64,000 nt of DNA from Thermodesulfobacteriota bacterium (GCA_030583865.1 CP129479.1:756744-820743); one strand, 5' to 3'; shown: positions 1-9,318, numbered from the stretch's first letter. Numbers and translations: made by a program. Notes: a model not told the origin generated them from the letters alone.

Positions 1-194
1 ACGTGCCGGGAGTGGAGGGGCTCGGGAGCGTAAAGGCCCACTATGTCGGCCCCTTTATCCATGTCGAGATACAGATACGGGTGGACAAGGGCCTGCCGAC
101 CGAGGAGTCCCACGCCATAGGCGAGGAGGTCTCGAACAGGGTCGAGAGCATAAGCACCATAGAGAAGTCCTTTGTCCACATAGACCCGGTCTGA
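1..194 (+). CDS. Cation diffusion facilitator family transporter, C-terminal fragment
   Basis: This is the 3' end of a gene that begins before the window. The readable ~63 residues resemble the cytoplasmic dimerisation domain (ZT_dimer) that closes CDF-family divalent-metal/proton antiporters: an opening V-x-x-L-G-S-V-K-A-H-Y-V-G strand, a basic/acidic second strand, an S-H-A-I-G-E-E-V helix and a final S-F-V-H-I-D-P strand, the usual vHveP-type end. The membrane part with the metal site is outside the window, so the metal cannot be named. A family A repeat follows directly after the stop. The family call rests on a short domain only. Confidence 0.6.
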   Translation, partial: VPGVEGLGSVKAHYVGPFIHVEIQIRVDKGLPTEESHAIGEEVSNRVESISTIEKSFVHIDPV

Positions 195-196
195 GG

Positions 197-330
197 AAGG
201 TAAAATCGATCTTTTCCCCGGATTCTGCGTAGTTACGGGAATAAAAATGCTCAAATATTGTCATATATGCTCCGCTTTTTATTCCCGGCTTCCTTGATTT
301 CAAAAAATATCAAATTTTTAGAGGTTGCCT
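197..330. repeat. Family A interspersed repeat, copy 1 (MITE-like)
   Basis: It shares the core TTTTCCCCGGA-TCTG, ATGCTCA-ATATT, CATATATGCTCCGC and TTTTTATTCCCGG blocks with the copies at 5948, 10827 and 51361. The right end carries the family terminal sequence TTTTTAGAGGTTGCCT; the left end is degenerate. The internal GGGAATAAAAA / TTTTTATTCCC arms form an inverted repeat. It lies between the CDF gene and the helicase. Confidence 0.75.
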
Positions 331-353
331 GACCCATGGGAGGGCTCGCACCG

Positions 354-1964
354 ATGAAGCTCGACAGCTCGCAGGAGAAGGCGGCCAGGTCTACGGCGAG
401 GCGGATACTCGTTGTCGCCGGGCCTGGGAGCGGAAAGACCCGAGTTCTGGCCGCAAGGTTTTCGCACCTCGTCCAAAACGGGGCAAGGCCCGAAAGGGTA
501 CTGGCCGTCACCTTCACGAACAGGGCCGCCCGCGAGATGAGGGCGCGGGTCTTATCCACGCTCCCGGGCGCGAGGCCTGAAAACATCTCCACCTTCCATT
601 CGCTCGGCCTTAGGCTCCTCAGGGAAGAGACGCCGTCCTTGAGGCTCCTTGCAAGGGACGAGTCAAGGGCCCTCTTGAAGGAGCTTGGCGCTCATGACCC
701 GGATAAGGCCCTTGAAGGCATTTCCGCCCGTAAAAACGGCATGGCGGCGGACGGCGCCGGTGAGGGGCTTGCCTCCGCGTATGCCGACAGGCTTGCCTCG
801 CTCAACGCGATAGACTTCGACGATATAATGCCCGCCTCGCTCAGGCTCGTCCTCTCAAGGGCCGGAAGGCCCTTTGACCACATCATGATAGACGAGTACC
901 AGGACATCAACCCCGTACAGGCCGATTTATTGAAGGCCCTCGCCGAAGGCGCGGAAAGCCTTTTTGCGATAGGGGACCCTGACCAGGCCATCTATTCATT
1001 CAGGGGCTCGAGCCTCAGGTGCTTTCTCGATTTCGAGCGGGCCGGAGGCGCTGAAATAGTGCGCCTCGGAACTAATTACCGTTCCGGAAGGGCCATAGCC
1101 GAGGCTTCGAAGGCGCTTATCTCGAAAAATACCGAAAGGCTTCCGAACGAGGCGGCGCCCGCAAGGGGAGGGGGAAGCGTCGAGGAGGTCGAGTGCGGCG
1201 ACGAAAGGGAAGAGGCCAGGCATATAGTCGGGGAGATCGAAAAGCTCATGGGCGGGCTCACGAGCCTTTCCGTTTCAGATGATATTGGGCTCAGGTTCTC
1301 GGATTTCGGGGTATTGGTCCGGACGAACCGGCAGGCGGAGCTTATCGCCGAGGAGTTCGCACGCTCTCCGGTCCCCTTCCATATAGTAAAGCCGCCCGGG
1401 CCTGGCCTGGCGGGGTTTGTCAAAATCCTGCGCGGCCTCGAAGCCCCTGGAGACATGGTCCTACGGGAGTTCGTAATGAGGGAGGCCCAAAAGGTCTGCC
1501 TTGATAGCGACGCGCTCGGCGTCGTCGGGGCCGCCCTGAATTGCGTGGCAATCCATGAAGGCAAGAAGGGCCTTGCCCGTTTCCTTGACGAGCTCATGCT
1601 CGATACGCCTTCCGACAACATCGACATAAGCGCGGACAGGGTGAACATAATGACGCTTCATTCAGCCAAGGGGCTTGAATGGAGATGCGTTTTCCTGGCC
1701 GGCGCCGAGGACGGCCTCATACCCATGCGGATAAAAGGCGAGTGCGACATCGAAGAGGAGAGGAGGCTCTTTTACGTGGGGATGACAAGGGCGATGGACA
1801 GGCTCTTTCTCCTTCGCGCCCGGAAGAGAAGGACATGGGGCGAGTCGAAAGAATGCAGGAGGTCGCCCTTCCTTGAGGAGCTTCCTGCTTCCCTCGTAGC
1901 AGTGAAGCGGATGGCCTCCAGGAGCATAAAAAAGAAACCCGTGCAGAAGGGGCTTTTCGAATAG
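354..1964 (+). CDS. UvrD/Rep-family ATP-dependent DNA helicase (short form)
   Basis: Superfamily 1A 3'-5' helicase with all core motifs: Walker A GPGSGKT near residues 23-29, motif II IDEYQD near 179-184 (DEYQ in place of the usual DEFQ), motif III GDPDQAIYSFRG, motif IV NYRSG, motif V TLHSAKGLEW, and motif VI YVGMTRA. At 537 residues it is shorter than UvrD, Rep or PcrA (about 670-730), the missing length falling around the 2B region and the C-terminal tail. I start at 354, where GGGAGGG at 338-344 sits 9 bases upstream; an in-frame ATG at 336 adds six residues without a ribosome site. A role in repair or replication restart is likely; the exact paralogue is not clear. Confidence 0.85.
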   Translation: MKLDSSQEKAARSTARRILVVAGPGSGKTRVLAARFSHLVQNGARPERVLAVTFTNRAAREMRARVLSTLPGARPENISTFHSLGLRLLREETPSLRLLARDESRALLKELGAHDPDKALEGISARKNGMAADGAGEGLASAYADRLASLNAIDFDDIMPASLRLVLSRAGRPFDHIMIDEYQDINPVQADLLKALAEGAESLFAIGDPDQAIYSFRGSSLRCFLDFERAGGAEIVRLGTNYRSGRAIAEASKALISKNTERLPNEAAPARGGGSVEEVECGDEREEARHIVGEIEKLMGGLTSLSVSDDIGLRFSDFGVLVRTNRQAELIAEEFARSPVPFHIVKPPGPGLAGFVKILRGLEAPGDMVLREFVMREAQKVCLDSDALGVVGAALNCVAIHEGKKGLARFLDELMLDTPSDNIDISADRVNIMTLHSAKGLEWRCVFLAGAEDGLIPMRIKGECDIEEERRLFYVGMTRAMDRLFLLRARKRRTWGESKECRRSPFLEELPASLVAVKRMASRSIKKKPVQKGLFE

Positions 1965-1977
1965 AGGCTCCCTGGAG

Positions 1978-2529
1978 CTAAAGTCTTGCCAGCACCCCCT
2001 TGTTTACTTCCTCGCCTTTCTCTTTTCCGAAAAGGGCCTCCACAAGCCTGAACGCGAACTCCATCGCCGTGCCCGGCCCCTGGCTGGTCATGATGTTTCC
2101 GTCCGTTACGACCCGCTCATTTGAAACGGCCTCGTTCCTTGAGAGGAGCTCTTCGCGCACCGAAGGGTGGCTCGTTATTCTCTTACCGGCGGTTACGCCG
2201 ATTGCGGATAGCACGGCAGGCGCGGCGCATATGGCCGCTACTTTCCGGCCTTTGTCCATGAGTCCGCTGATTAACCGTCTTACGCGCTCGTCTTTTTTGA
2301 GGTTTTCAGCTCCCAGTGCGCCGCCCGGAAGGACTACCATGTCGAAGTCCGCTCCGATGTCGTCCATCAAGGCGTCGGTGAGGATGCGTATTCCGCTCCT
2401 GCCCTCTATGGGGCCGGGGACCGTTCCCGCCGCAACTACTTCGGCCCCGGCCCTCCGGAGTATGTCGATGATGGTCACCGCCTCTATCTCCTCGAATCCT
2501 GGAGCTATGGGGACGAGCACCCTTGCCAT
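1978..2529 (-). CDS. DJ-1/PfpI family protein (DJ-1 subgroup)
   Basis: 183 residues, a full-length single-domain DJ-1/PfpI protein. It opens with the strand ending P-G-F-E-E-I-E, where a Glu near residue 14 matches the partner of the reactive cysteine in DJ-1. The nucleophile elbow is A-A-I-C-A-A-P with Cys near 101, and there is a conserved T-S-H-P segment and a late S-Q-G-P-G-T motif. Members act as glyoxalases, deglycases or oxidative-stress chaperones; which one applies cannot be read from sequence. AGGAGG precedes the start. It converges on the helicase with a 13-base gap, and a family B repeat begins 16 bases upstream of its start. Confidence 0.85.
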   Translation of the reverse strand: MARVLVPIAPGFEEIEAVTIIDILRRAGAEVVAAGTVPGPIEGRSGIRILTDALMDDIGADFDMVVLPGGALGAENLKKDERVRRLISGLMDKGRKVAAICAAPAVLSAIGVTAGKRITSHPSVREELLSRNEAVSNERVVTDGNIMTSQGPGTAMEFAFRLVEALFGKEKGEEVNKGVLARL

Positions 2530-2545
2530 GTTTTCCTCCTTCTAA

Positions 2546-2706
2546 CAGGCTGCTGGAAAAGTCCGTCTGCTTCGTTATCTTCGTCGCTGGACACTCCGGC
2601 GCATACAAAACATACGCCTCATTCCTCGCTCCCTGCTCCTAATGGGGCCTCGCACCTGGAGCTTTGGGCAGCCTGAATATAAACGAGTTTTTCAGCGAAC
2701 TGCTAA
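2546..2706. repeat. Family B interspersed repeat, copy 1
   Basis: It begins CAGGCTGCTGGAAAAG and later has GGAGCTTTGGGCAGCCTGAAT, then TTTTTCAGCGAACTGCTAA. The same ordered blocks recur at 18005, 52302 and 60771. The two inner blocks are inverted repeats of each other (GGCTGCTgAAAAG and CTTTttgAGCAGCC in the better copies), so a transcript would fold into a long stem. The reading frame across it is not a credible gene. Confidence 0.75.
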
Positions 2707-2925
2707 ACGGGAACGGTTATCGGTCCTTAACCCGAGCTTCAGGGATTATACAACCGTTCAGCCCCGTGTCAAAGCCCGGCGGCTTGCGGTATAATTTAAT
2801 TGGGATAAGCTTTTATCAAGCCGGTCGTAAAACCCTGGCTCAAGCGCAGGAAAAAAAGGTCGTCCGTAACAAGCCGTGGTTCAGTCCAGGTGCTCATTAA
2901 GATTTGCCTTAAAAAGGAGCGCGTA

Positions 2926-4722
2926 ATGGCAAACGCACACCGCCAGGCCAACCACCTGAAAGACCAGAGGAGCCCGTACCTTAAGCAGCACGAGCTGAAC
3001 CCGGTGGACTGGTACCCCTGGGGTAGCGAGGCCCTTCAAAAGGCGAAGAGGGATGATAAGCCCCTGATCATAAGCATCGGCTACGCTTCGTGCCACTGGT
3101 GCCACGTGATGGAGCGCGAGTCCTTCGAGGACGAGGAGACGGCCCGCATAATGAACGAGAACTTCGTCAATATAAAAGTGGACAGGGAGGAAAGGCCGGA
3201 CCTCGACAGCCTGTATATAAAAGCGGTGCAGGCCATGACAGGGCACGCCGGCTGGCCGCTTACGGTCTTCGCAACCCCGGACGGCGTGCCTTTCTACGGG
3301 GGCTCGTATTTCCCTCCCGAGGACATGAGGGGCATGCCTTCCTTCAGGAAGGTGCTCCTGGCCGTGAGCCTCGCATACAGGAAGAACCGCGACAAGATCG
3401 AGACCGTTACGGCCGACGTCGAAAGGACACTCGGAGGCAGGGCCGAGATAGCGCCCATAGAGCTCCGGAGCGAGGTAGCGGACATCGCCTATGACGCCGC
3501 GCGCCTCTATTTCGACCCGATAAACGGCGGCTTCGGCAGGGGGACGAAATTCCCCCATGCGATGTTCCTCGACTTCCTGCTTCGCTACCATAAGAGGACC
3601 GGGAAGGAGGAGGCCATCTCGATGGTGAAGAAGACCCTGTCCTCAATGGCCAGAGGCGGGATATACGACCACCTGGGCGGCGGCTTTCACAGGTACTCGG
3701 TGGCCGAAAACTGGGACATACCTCATTTTGAGAAAATGCTCTACGATAACGCTCTCCTTTCATCCCTTTACACCGCGGCCTACAAGGAGACCGGCCTCGG
3801 GCTCTACCGGGAGACCGCGATTGAAACGCTATCCTGGCTCGTCCGCGAGATGCGGGGCGAGATGGGCGGCTTTTACTCCTCGGTGGACGCGGACGTGGAG
3901 GGCGTGGAAGGGGCCTACTATGTCTGGAGGCCCGAAGACATACGCGAGGCCCTCGGTGACGAGGCAGAAAGGTTCATGGAATTCTTCTCCGTCACGGACG
4001 AGGGGAACTACGAGGGGAGGAACACGCTAAGGGTAAACAGGCGGGAGAGGGATATCGGCGGGCCGGTCCCGGAGGACATTCGGAAGATGAAGGCGCTGAT
4101 GCTCGAAGCGAGGGCGCGGAGGAAGCCGCCACAGTTCGACAGGAAGATAATAACGGCATGGAACGGGCTCGCCATCTCCGCGCTTTCCAGCGCGTCGGGC
4201 GCGTTCAGGAGGCGCGATTTCGAGGACGAGGCGAAGCGCACCGCGAGGTTCGTCCTCTCGTCGCTACGCGGCCGTGACGGACGGATGCTCCGGTACTTCC
4301 TCGACGGGAGCGGGGATGTGAAGGGGATGCTCGAGGACTACGCACTCCTTGCGGAGGGGCTCCTCTCCATCTACGACGAGACAGGCGAGGAGGAGTGGCT
4401 TTCAGAGGGGGAGAGGCTTGCCGGGAGGATGATAGAGCTGTTCCACGACGAATCGAGCGGGCTTTTCTATGATACCGGCGTCGACCAGGAGCGCCTCTTC
4501 GTCCGCGAGCGCGACCTCTACGACAACGACTTGCCGTCGGGGAATTCGGCAGCGTCGTCGCTCCTCCTCCGTCTTTACCGCGCAACCGGAAAGAGGAGGT
4601 ACATGGAACTCTCCGAAAGCATCCTGCAGTCAATGGAGCGGCTCACGGAGGAGCCGATCTCCTACGGAAAATTCCTCACTGTTCTTGAGAGCTTCCTTGC
4701 GGGGGACGAGAGGCCGCACTGA
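2926..4722 (+). CDS. Thioredoxin-domain protein of the YyaL/DUF255 (spermatogenesis-associated protein 20) family
   Basis: 598 residues, with the family layout: an N-terminal thioredoxin-like domain (about 1-165) followed by a six-hairpin glycosidase-like (alpha/alpha)6 barrel. The family signature is plain: N-x-L-x-x-x-x-S-P-Y-L at the start, N-P-V-D-W-Y-P-W-G, then G-Y-A-S-C-H-W-C-H with a CHWC redox pair near residues 56-59, and V-D-R-E-E-R-P-D. Later come K-F-P-H near 200 and [10 protein letters not shown]. The start at 2926 has AAGGAG about 9 bases upstream; 12 extra in-frame codons upstream lack this. The biochemical role of the family is poorly defined. It stands as a single gene, convergent with the next one. 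Confidence 0.9.
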   Translation: MANAHRQANHLKDQRSPYLKQHELNPVDWYPWGSEALQKAKRDDKPLIISIGYASCHWCHVMERESFEDEETARIMNENFVNIKVDREERPDLDSLYIKAVQAMTGHAGWPLTVFATPDGVPFYGGSYFPPEDMRGMPSFRKVLLAVSLAYRKNRDKIETVTADVERTLGGRAEIAPIELRSEVADIAYDAARLYFDPINGGFGRGTKFPHAMFLDFLLRYHKRTGKEEAISMVKKTLSSMARGGIYDHLGGGFHRYSVAENWDIPHFEKMLYDNALLSSLYTAAYKETGLGLYRETAIETLSWLVREMRGEMGGFYSSVDADVEGVEGAYYVWRPEDIREALGDEAERFMEFFSVTDEGNYEGRNTLRVNRRERDIGGPVPEDIRKMKALMLEARARRKPPQFDRKIITAWNGLAISALSSASGAFRRRDFEDEAKRTARFVLSSLRGRDGRMLRYFLDGSGDVKGMLEDYALLAEGLLSIYDETGEEEWLSEGERLAGRMIELFHDESSGLFYDTGVDQERLFVRERDLYDNDLPSGNSAASSLLLRLYRATGKRRYMELSESILQSMERLTEEPISYGKFLTVLESFLAGDERPH

Positions 4723-5935
4723 ATGCGAGCTTGTTGTCCTCCTCTATCACGGCCTTCAGGCGCTCGAGTATCCCGGGGGTCGCCGATATTACCCTGTTCC
4801 AGTTCGGTATCATGGGGGCCCCGAGCGGGCTTTCGCTTATCGTCTTCGCCGCCTCCATTATCGACCTCGTGAAGGCGTCGACCATCGCCGCCTCCTCGTG
4901 CCTGTCGTAGAAGAGGCCGTTTATCGCCGCGTCGCTCTCGTACTTCACTATGCTGTCCTCGGCCATCTTGAGGTAGGCGGCCATGAGCGACTTGAAGAAC
5001 CCGTCGGAGAAGACGACCCCCTCCGACGCTACGGTCCTGAATATGGACTTCGCTATGTCTATGCTCATCTTCATGAGCCCTGTAGAGGGGTCCTCGGCCG
5101 AGAGTATCTGGTGCTTGTGCTCGTAGTTCTCGGCTATGTCGACCTGGCATACGCGCTTGGTCGTGTAGTTCCTGTAGACCTCGGCGAGCATCCCTACCTC
5201 AAGGCCCCAGTCCCAGGGTATCCTGTTTATCCTGGCCACGTCCACGGTCATGGAGAACTCACCGGCGAGCGGGTACCTGAAGCCGTCGAGAAAATCTATG
5301 AACGGCTGGTTGACGACCATCTTCTGGAGCGCCCTAACGAGCGGCGTGAGGAAGAGCCTCGTGACCCGGCCGTGCATCCTGTCGGTTATGCGCGCGTAGT
5401 AGCCCTTGCAGAAGACGTAGTCGAGGGTAGGGCTCACGACCGGGTAGCAGAGCCTCCCCAGGAGGTCGAGGCTGTAGTTCTGTATGTCGCAGTCGTGGAG
5501 CGCGATTATGCTCGACTTGCCGCTTGCTATGACGTAGCCGTATGCGGTCCATGCGGACCTGCCCTTGCCGTCCTTCCCGGGGCTTACGCCCTTCTCTTCG
5601 AGCGTCGAGTAGAGCTCCTTCATCCTCTTCCCGCTCGTGTGGATTATCGTCACCTCGTGCGGGAGGACCGACATGAACTCCTTCACGTTCCTGTACTCGT
5701 CGTCGGTAGCCGGGCCGAGCACCAGGACGATTTCCCTTATGAAGCGGGCCCCCTTGAGCTCTTCCCTTATCCCCTTCATGGCCTCGCTCATGACGTCAGA
5801 GTAGAGCGCGGGCAGGACCAGCGCTATCGGGCGCACGAGGCTGTAGAGCTCGAGCTCCGCGAGCAGGCGCTCGGTCTTCGGTCTCCCCAGCCTGTGGAGG
5901 GTCGTGATGGTGCCGGCGTGGTAGAAGTCAGCCAT
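4676..5935 (-). CDS. Glucosyl-3-phosphoglycerate synthase-like glycosyltransferase (GpgS type)
   Basis: 419 residues with a GT-A fold pattern: an N-terminal nucleotide-sugar region, a central I-A-L-H-D-C-D-I metal motif (DxD-like) near 140-147, and the late [12 protein letters not shown] acceptor/base region typical of glucosyl- and mannosyl-3-phosphoglycerate synthases (GT81/GT55-like). The reaction inferred is transfer of glucose from an NDP-sugar to 3-phosphoglycerate. Downstream of an MPGP-type phosphatase, a second glycosyltransferase and a mechanosensitive channel on the same strand, it fits compatible-solute synthesis. A family A repeat lies just upstream, separating it from the other three genes, so it may have its own promoter. 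Its 3' end overlaps the end of the YyaL gene by 47 bases. Confidence 0.75.
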   Translation of the reverse strand: MADFYHAGTITTLHRLGRPKTERLLAELELYSLVRPIALVLPALYSDVMSEAMKGIREELKGARFIREIVLVLGPATDDEYRNVKEFMSVLPHEVTIIHTSGKRMKELYSTLEEKGVSPGKDGKGRSAWTAYGYVIASGKSSIIALHDCDIQNYSLDLLGRLCYPVVSPTLDYVFCKGYYARITDRMHGRVTRLFLTPLVRALQKMVVNQPFIDFLDGFRYPLAGEFSMTVDVARINRIPWDWGLEVGMLAEVYRNYTTKRVCQVDIAENYEHKHQILSAEDPSTGLMKMSIDIAKSIFRTVASEGVVFSDGFFKSLMAAYLKMAEDSIVKYESDAAINGLFYDRHEEAAMVDAFTRSIMEAAKTISESPLGAPMIPNWNRVISATPGILERLKAVIEEDNKLAFSAASRPPQGSSQEQ

Positions 5936-5947
5936 TGTGCCTCCTTA

Positions 5948-6092
5948 TGGCAACCTCTGAAAATTGATCTTTTCCCCGGACTCTGTGTCAGGCCGGGAAT
6001 AAAAATGCTCACATATTTTCATATATGCTCCGCTTTTTATTCCAGGCCTTCCTTGATTGCGTGGAAAATCTCTAATTTTTAAGAGATTGCCT
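5948..6092. repeat. Family A interspersed repeat, copy 2 (near full length)
   Basis: The left end is GGCAACCTCTGAAAATTGATC and the right end AATTTTTAAGAGATTGCCT, imperfect terminal inverted repeats. Internally, CCGGGAATAAAAA and CTTTTTATTCC form a second pair of arms. It sits immediately upstream of the gpgS-like gene's start. No open frame of its own is convincing, as expected for a non-autonomous element. Confidence 0.8.
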
Positions 6093-6375
6093 TGTGTTGA
6101 GCGGCCCGTGTTCCCCTAAGCCGTTCCCTTCAAAAAGGATTCGCATGCCGCTCCGGATGGAAGGCCGTTATAGAAATCGCGAGTTCGGCTTTTTATTGGA
6201 GCCCGGCCATAACGCGCAAGCCGGGTCCTGGACGATTATCGAGGAAAACGGTGCAGCCGCTTTGAAAGTCCCTTGTGAAAAGTCATGGCTATTGTAGCAC
6301 CATGAGGGCCGTCATGCAACGCGGTTCAGCCCTGCCAGGATGTGAAAGAGTCCTTCATGGGCCCTGCCAGCGGCT
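6093..6375. other. Intergenic stretch without a recognisable gene
   Basis: This 283-base gap separates the family A repeat from the end of the leftward channel gene. A 67-codon frame exists on the plus strand, but its product resembles nothing I know, has no ribosome site and begins in the repeat end, so I do not call it. Confidence 0.5.
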
Positions 6376-7068
6376 TTAAAGCTGGTCAAGGTTGTCCCCC
6401 TCGCGCCTCGAAAGGAGGAAATCCAGCGCCTTCTTCGCGTACGACTTGCCGGCCATGCCGAAGGCCACTGCCACGGCGAGCCCTATGGAGCCGAAGAAAA
6501 TGACGAAAGCGGCAAGGACTATCCTCGGGGCTATCGCGAGCTGCTCAAGGGCCATGGCGAAAGCCAGTACGAGAAGGAGTATGCGGACGAGCTCGCTCAA
6601 GGCCTTCGAGTATTCGATGCCAGAGTTTACGCCCGCGATAAGGACGGCCCTTGCGAGGAAGTTCGCGATGAAGTACCCGAGGAGCACTATGATCACCGCC
6701 GAGAAGAAGCGCGGCAGATACAGGAAAAAGACGGAGACAAGCGCGTCGGTCACGCGGAAGCCCAGGGTCGCGAACCCTGCGACGAAGAAGAGGACCACGA
6801 TGAACCAGTATATGAATGAGCCTATGAAGCGCGACGGAGGGCTCGTTATCCCCGCCTTCCTGAACGCCGTGGTAAGCCCTATCTGGTCGCTCCAGGTGTC
6901 GAACCTTATTGCCCGGAAGCCCTTCTGTAGAAGGCGGCTCACCAGTGCGGCGGCGATAAAACCCGACAGCACTATGATGATTATGACGAGGAGGTCCGGG
7001 ATGAACCGAAGTAGCTGCTCCCCGAATGTCTCAAGGTGTTCCGAAATCCGCTCTATTATCGTCCTCAT
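6376..7068 (-). CDS. Small MscS-related membrane protein (conserved TM-helix family)
   Basis: 230 residues with about four or five hydrophobic segments (roughly 23-45, 83-105, 112-135, 160-178 and 185-210). The last, glycine/alanine-rich one (G-S-I-G-L-A-V-A-V-A-F-G-M) resembles the pore helix of MscS-type channels. The protein ends soon after it and so lacks the cytoplasmic beta and cage domains of MscS proper; this matches the short TM-helix repeat family (PF05552-like). Its start overlaps the end of the upstream glycosyltransferase by 4 bases (ATGA-type), showing translational coupling. With osmolyte synthesis genes on both sides, a role in osmolyte release or turgor sensing is plausible but inferred. 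Confidence 0.75.
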   Translation of the reverse strand: MRTIIERISEHLETFGEQLLRFIPDLLVIIIIVLSGFIAAALVSRLLQKGFRAIRFDTWSDQIGLTTAFRKAGITSPPSRFIGSFIYWFIVVLFFVAGFATLGFRVTDALVSVFFLYLPRFFSAVIIVLLGYFIANFLARAVLIAGVNSGIEYSKALSELVRILLLVLAFAMALEQLAIAPRIVLAAFVIFFGSIGLAVAVAFGMAGKSYAKKALDFLLSRREGDNLDQL

Positions 7069-8339
7069 GTTTTGACCCCCTCTCGCCAGTTACTGACCAG
7101 GTACTCTTTCTGCCGCTCGTACTCGGCTGAGACCTCCTCGACCACGGCCTCGGCCTCCTCGTCGTTCATGTCGACGGTTTCGAGGAAAAAGGACGCGGTC
7201 CTGCCGTAGTAGAGAGGTATGAGCGTTTTTAAAAGCTGCTCGGGCTGGAGCTTCCTCTCGTGGTAGGCCAGTATGTAGTCGTAGACGATCCTGACCCACA
7301 TCTCCTTCGGGAAGCGGAACGAGGCCGCCTCGGCCCTGGCCATCGCGGCAAGCGCGTCCACCGTATCCTTTTCCATGAACCCGGCCCATATCTCTCCGAG
7401 GTTCTCGGCCCCGAGCCTGAAATGCCGGAGCATCCCCTCCACGCTCGCCTTTATGGGCACCACGCCGACCTGGTATTTGAACCCGAAGGTCGGGACATCT
7501 ACCGAATCCGCGGCACTGCGCCACTGGGCGCTGTGCTTCTCCGTAAGCGACATGAGAGAGCCGACCACCTGCACGAACATGTCCCGGAGGTCCGCGCCAG
7601 GGTCCTTCGGGTCGTGTATCTTCGCGCCCAGGTACGCCTGGCATACCTTGAAGCGCCCCGCAAGGGCCTCGGTCGTCATCCATATGTCTATGCCGAAACG
7701 TGCAATGTCGGTGTTCCAGACGTCCTGGCCGACGTAGAACCGCGCCATCTCGCCGGAGAAGCCGAACTCCCCGCCGATGGGCTGGCGTATCTTCCTGCAA
7801 TAGAGCGACCGCGTGAGCGGGTATATTATCGAGTTCGTGATGGTGCCGTCGTACTTGTGCCTGGCGTACAGGGGGGCGACGAAGTCGAAGCCCTCCTTGT
7901 ATACCGGGGAGAGGAGGAGCTCTATCCACTCCGGCGTTATCGAGCGGAGGTCGGCGTCAACGACGCAGCAGGCCTTCGCGCCGAGAGCCGAGGCCATCTT
8001 GAATATGGTCCTGAAGGCGCTGCCCTTCCCCGGTATGCCGTGGTAAGGGGTCGTTATCCTGTTCACCGGGTGTATCCTGTGCGAAAGGAACACGGCCTTG
8101 TGGTCCACGCTCGCGCTTATGACGATCTCTGGCGTTTTGTCGTTCGAGCCGCCGTCCGAGTTTATTATGACCGCCCTTTCGGATGGAAAATATTTCGCGA
8201 GCCCCGCGTCAACGGCCCGCACCACGTGGCCGATGGTGCGCGAGTTGTTGTAGCTCGCTATCCCCACGACTATGTCGGCGCGGTCTGGGAGATTGCTCGC
8301 CTGGATTTCCCCTTCGGCTGTCTCGGTCCGCGTTTTCAT
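7065..8339 (-). CDS. Family 2-like glycosyltransferase, probable mannosylglucosyl-3-phosphoglycerate synthase type
   Basis: 424 residues. The N-terminal GT-A part has V-G-I-A-S-Y-N-N-S near 26-34, I-N-S-D-G-G-S-N-D and a C-V-V-D-A-D-L-R-S DxD motif near 125-133; the C-terminal half is helical. It differs from generic GT2 enzymes and resembles the large retaining enzymes that add a second sugar to glucosyl-3-phosphoglycerate (MggA of Petrotoga). The neighbours support this: an MPGP-type phosphatase ends 2 bases before its start and the channel gene overlaps its end. Mannosylglucosylglycerate synthesis would need GpgS, this enzyme and the phosphatase, all present here. The substrate assignment is inference. 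Confidence 0.65.
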   Translation of the reverse strand: MKTRTETAEGEIQASNLPDRADIVVGIASYNNSRTIGHVVRAVDAGLAKYFPSERAVIINSDGGSNDKTPEIVISASVDHKAVFLSHRIHPVNRITTPYHGIPGKGSAFRTIFKMASALGAKACCVVDADLRSITPEWIELLLSPVYKEGFDFVAPLYARHKYDGTITNSIIYPLTRSLYCRKIRQPIGGEFGFSGEMARFYVGQDVWNTDIARFGIDIWMTTEALAGRFKVCQAYLGAKIHDPKDPGADLRDMFVQVVGSLMSLTEKHSAQWRSAADSVDVPTFGFKYQVGVVPIKASVEGMLRHFRLGAENLGEIWAGFMEKDTVDALAAMARAEAASFRFPKEMWVRIVYDYILAYHERKLQPEQLLKTLIPLYYGRTASFFLETVDMNDEEAEAVVEEVSAEYERQKEYLVSNWREGVKT

Positions 8340-8341
8340 GG

Positions 8342-9163
8342 TCAGCAGGTATACCCTTCGGAAGAGGACCTGATTGAGTCGAGTATGCCGGTCACTGCCC
8401 TGGCCCAGCCGGACGGGCCTACGCCCTCAGCCCTCACGACCCCAGGCATATCCCCTACGTCGCAATAGCCCCCGTCCTCGTTCATGACCAGCACCGGGTA
8501 GTCGACCTTTTTAAGGAACGGCGCGTCGTTCGGCCCGTCTCCCAGCCCGATCGTCGATATCCTGCCGTAAAGGGCCCTGTACATCGGAATGAGCGTCTCG
8601 ACGGCCTTGCCCTTGTCGCTGGGCCCGGTAATGTGGAAGAGCCGCCCCATTGTGAACGAATACCCGGCAGCCTCGACGAGCTTTCTCGCCTCCTCAGGGG
8701 AGGCGCCTTCCATGAGGAAGGGCTCGTCAAATTCCCTCTCCTTCGAGAGCGCGGCATCCTCCGGGCCGAGGCCGGTGAGGACCCCGACCTCCTCAACAGT
8801 CATGTCTCCGAAGCCCTTTACGGCCTTCCCGGAAACGGCCCTTATGGAATCGAGGGCGCGGCGCAGCTCCCCGTAGTCGGAGCCGAGCCTCATTTGCACG
8901 AGCCCGTCCAGTTCCTCCCCATTCACTGGAAAAGGGAAGTACGAGCGCGGTATGTATACCCCCCCGCCGTTCTCGGTTATGAACGGGTGGCGGTTGCCGA
9001 GCTTTTCCCGTATTCGTTCAACCTCGCTCCGGGTCTTGCTCGTAACGAGAACCAGCGGGATCGCCTCTTCCGAAATCCTCTTGAGGGCCGCGGTAGCGGG
9101 CCCGAATGAGTATCCTGAATCAAGGAGCGTGCCGTCGAGGTCGGTGAAGATTACCGGTTTCAT
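8342..9163 (-). CDS. HAD-superfamily mannosyl/glucosyl-3-phosphoglycerate phosphatase
   Basis: 273 residues, HAD subclass IIB. Motif I is F-T-D-L-D-G-T-L-L-D (residues 5-14; first Asp the nucleophile). Motif II is V-T-S-K-T-R-S-E, motif III is the Lys in S-D-K-G-K-A, and motif IV is G-L-G-D-G-P-N-D-A-P-F. The F-I-T-E-N-G-G-G-V-Y-I-P stretch near 60-72 is typical of mannosyl-3-phosphoglycerate phosphatases. It would release the free osmolyte from its phosphorylated precursor. It is the first gene of the leftward cluster. The family fit is strong; the exact sugar is not visible. Confidence 0.85.
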   Translation of the reverse strand: MKPVIFTDLDGTLLDSGYSFGPATAALKRISEEAIPLVLVTSKTRSEVERIREKLGNRHPFITENGGGVYIPRSYFPFPVNGEELDGLVQMRLGSDYGELRRALDSIRAVSGKAVKGFGDMTVEEVGVLTGLGPEDAALSKEREFDEPFLMEGASPEEARKLVEAAGYSFTMGRLFHITGPSDKGKAVETLIPMYRALYGRISTIGLGDGPNDAPFLKKVDYPVLVMNEDGGYCDVGDMPGVVRAEGVGPSGWARAVTGILDSIRSSSEGYTC

Positions 9164-9283
9164 AATGGCTCCGAGGGAAGGTGGATAGGACAGAGTCCCA
9201 TAATCATATCAAATCCCGGCGGTCAGTCAAATATGACTTCCGATATGCAGGCCGACGCGGCCCGGCAAAACTGGCCGGCCCCA

Positions 9284-9312
9284 TTGACTTGGGCCGCCTT
9301 TGAATTTACAAT
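9284..9312 (+). promoter_or_regulatory. Sigma-70 type promoter of the amidase gene
   Basis: TTGACT (9284-9289) and TACAAT (9307-9312) are 17 bases apart, each one mismatch from consensus. The amidase ATG is at 9319, only 6 bases after the -10 box, so the transcript would start at or next to the start codon. Confidence 0.7.
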
Positions 9313-9318
9313 AGGCCA

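Noticed and set aside
2664-2900. A 78-codon frame in the leader of the YyaL gene
   Set aside because: Its first part is family B repeat sequence and it has no ribosome site.
4469-6082. A 537-codon open frame on the plus strand opposite the GpgS-like gene
   Set aside because: It is the antisense shadow of a G+C-rich gene; its product is extremely Arg/Val/Glu/Tyr-rich with no domain, and the minus-strand frame has clear enzyme motifs. Similar shadows oppose several other backbone genes.
6094-6297. A 67-codon frame after family A copy 2
   Set aside because: It starts inside the repeat end, lacks a ribosome site and resembles no protein.
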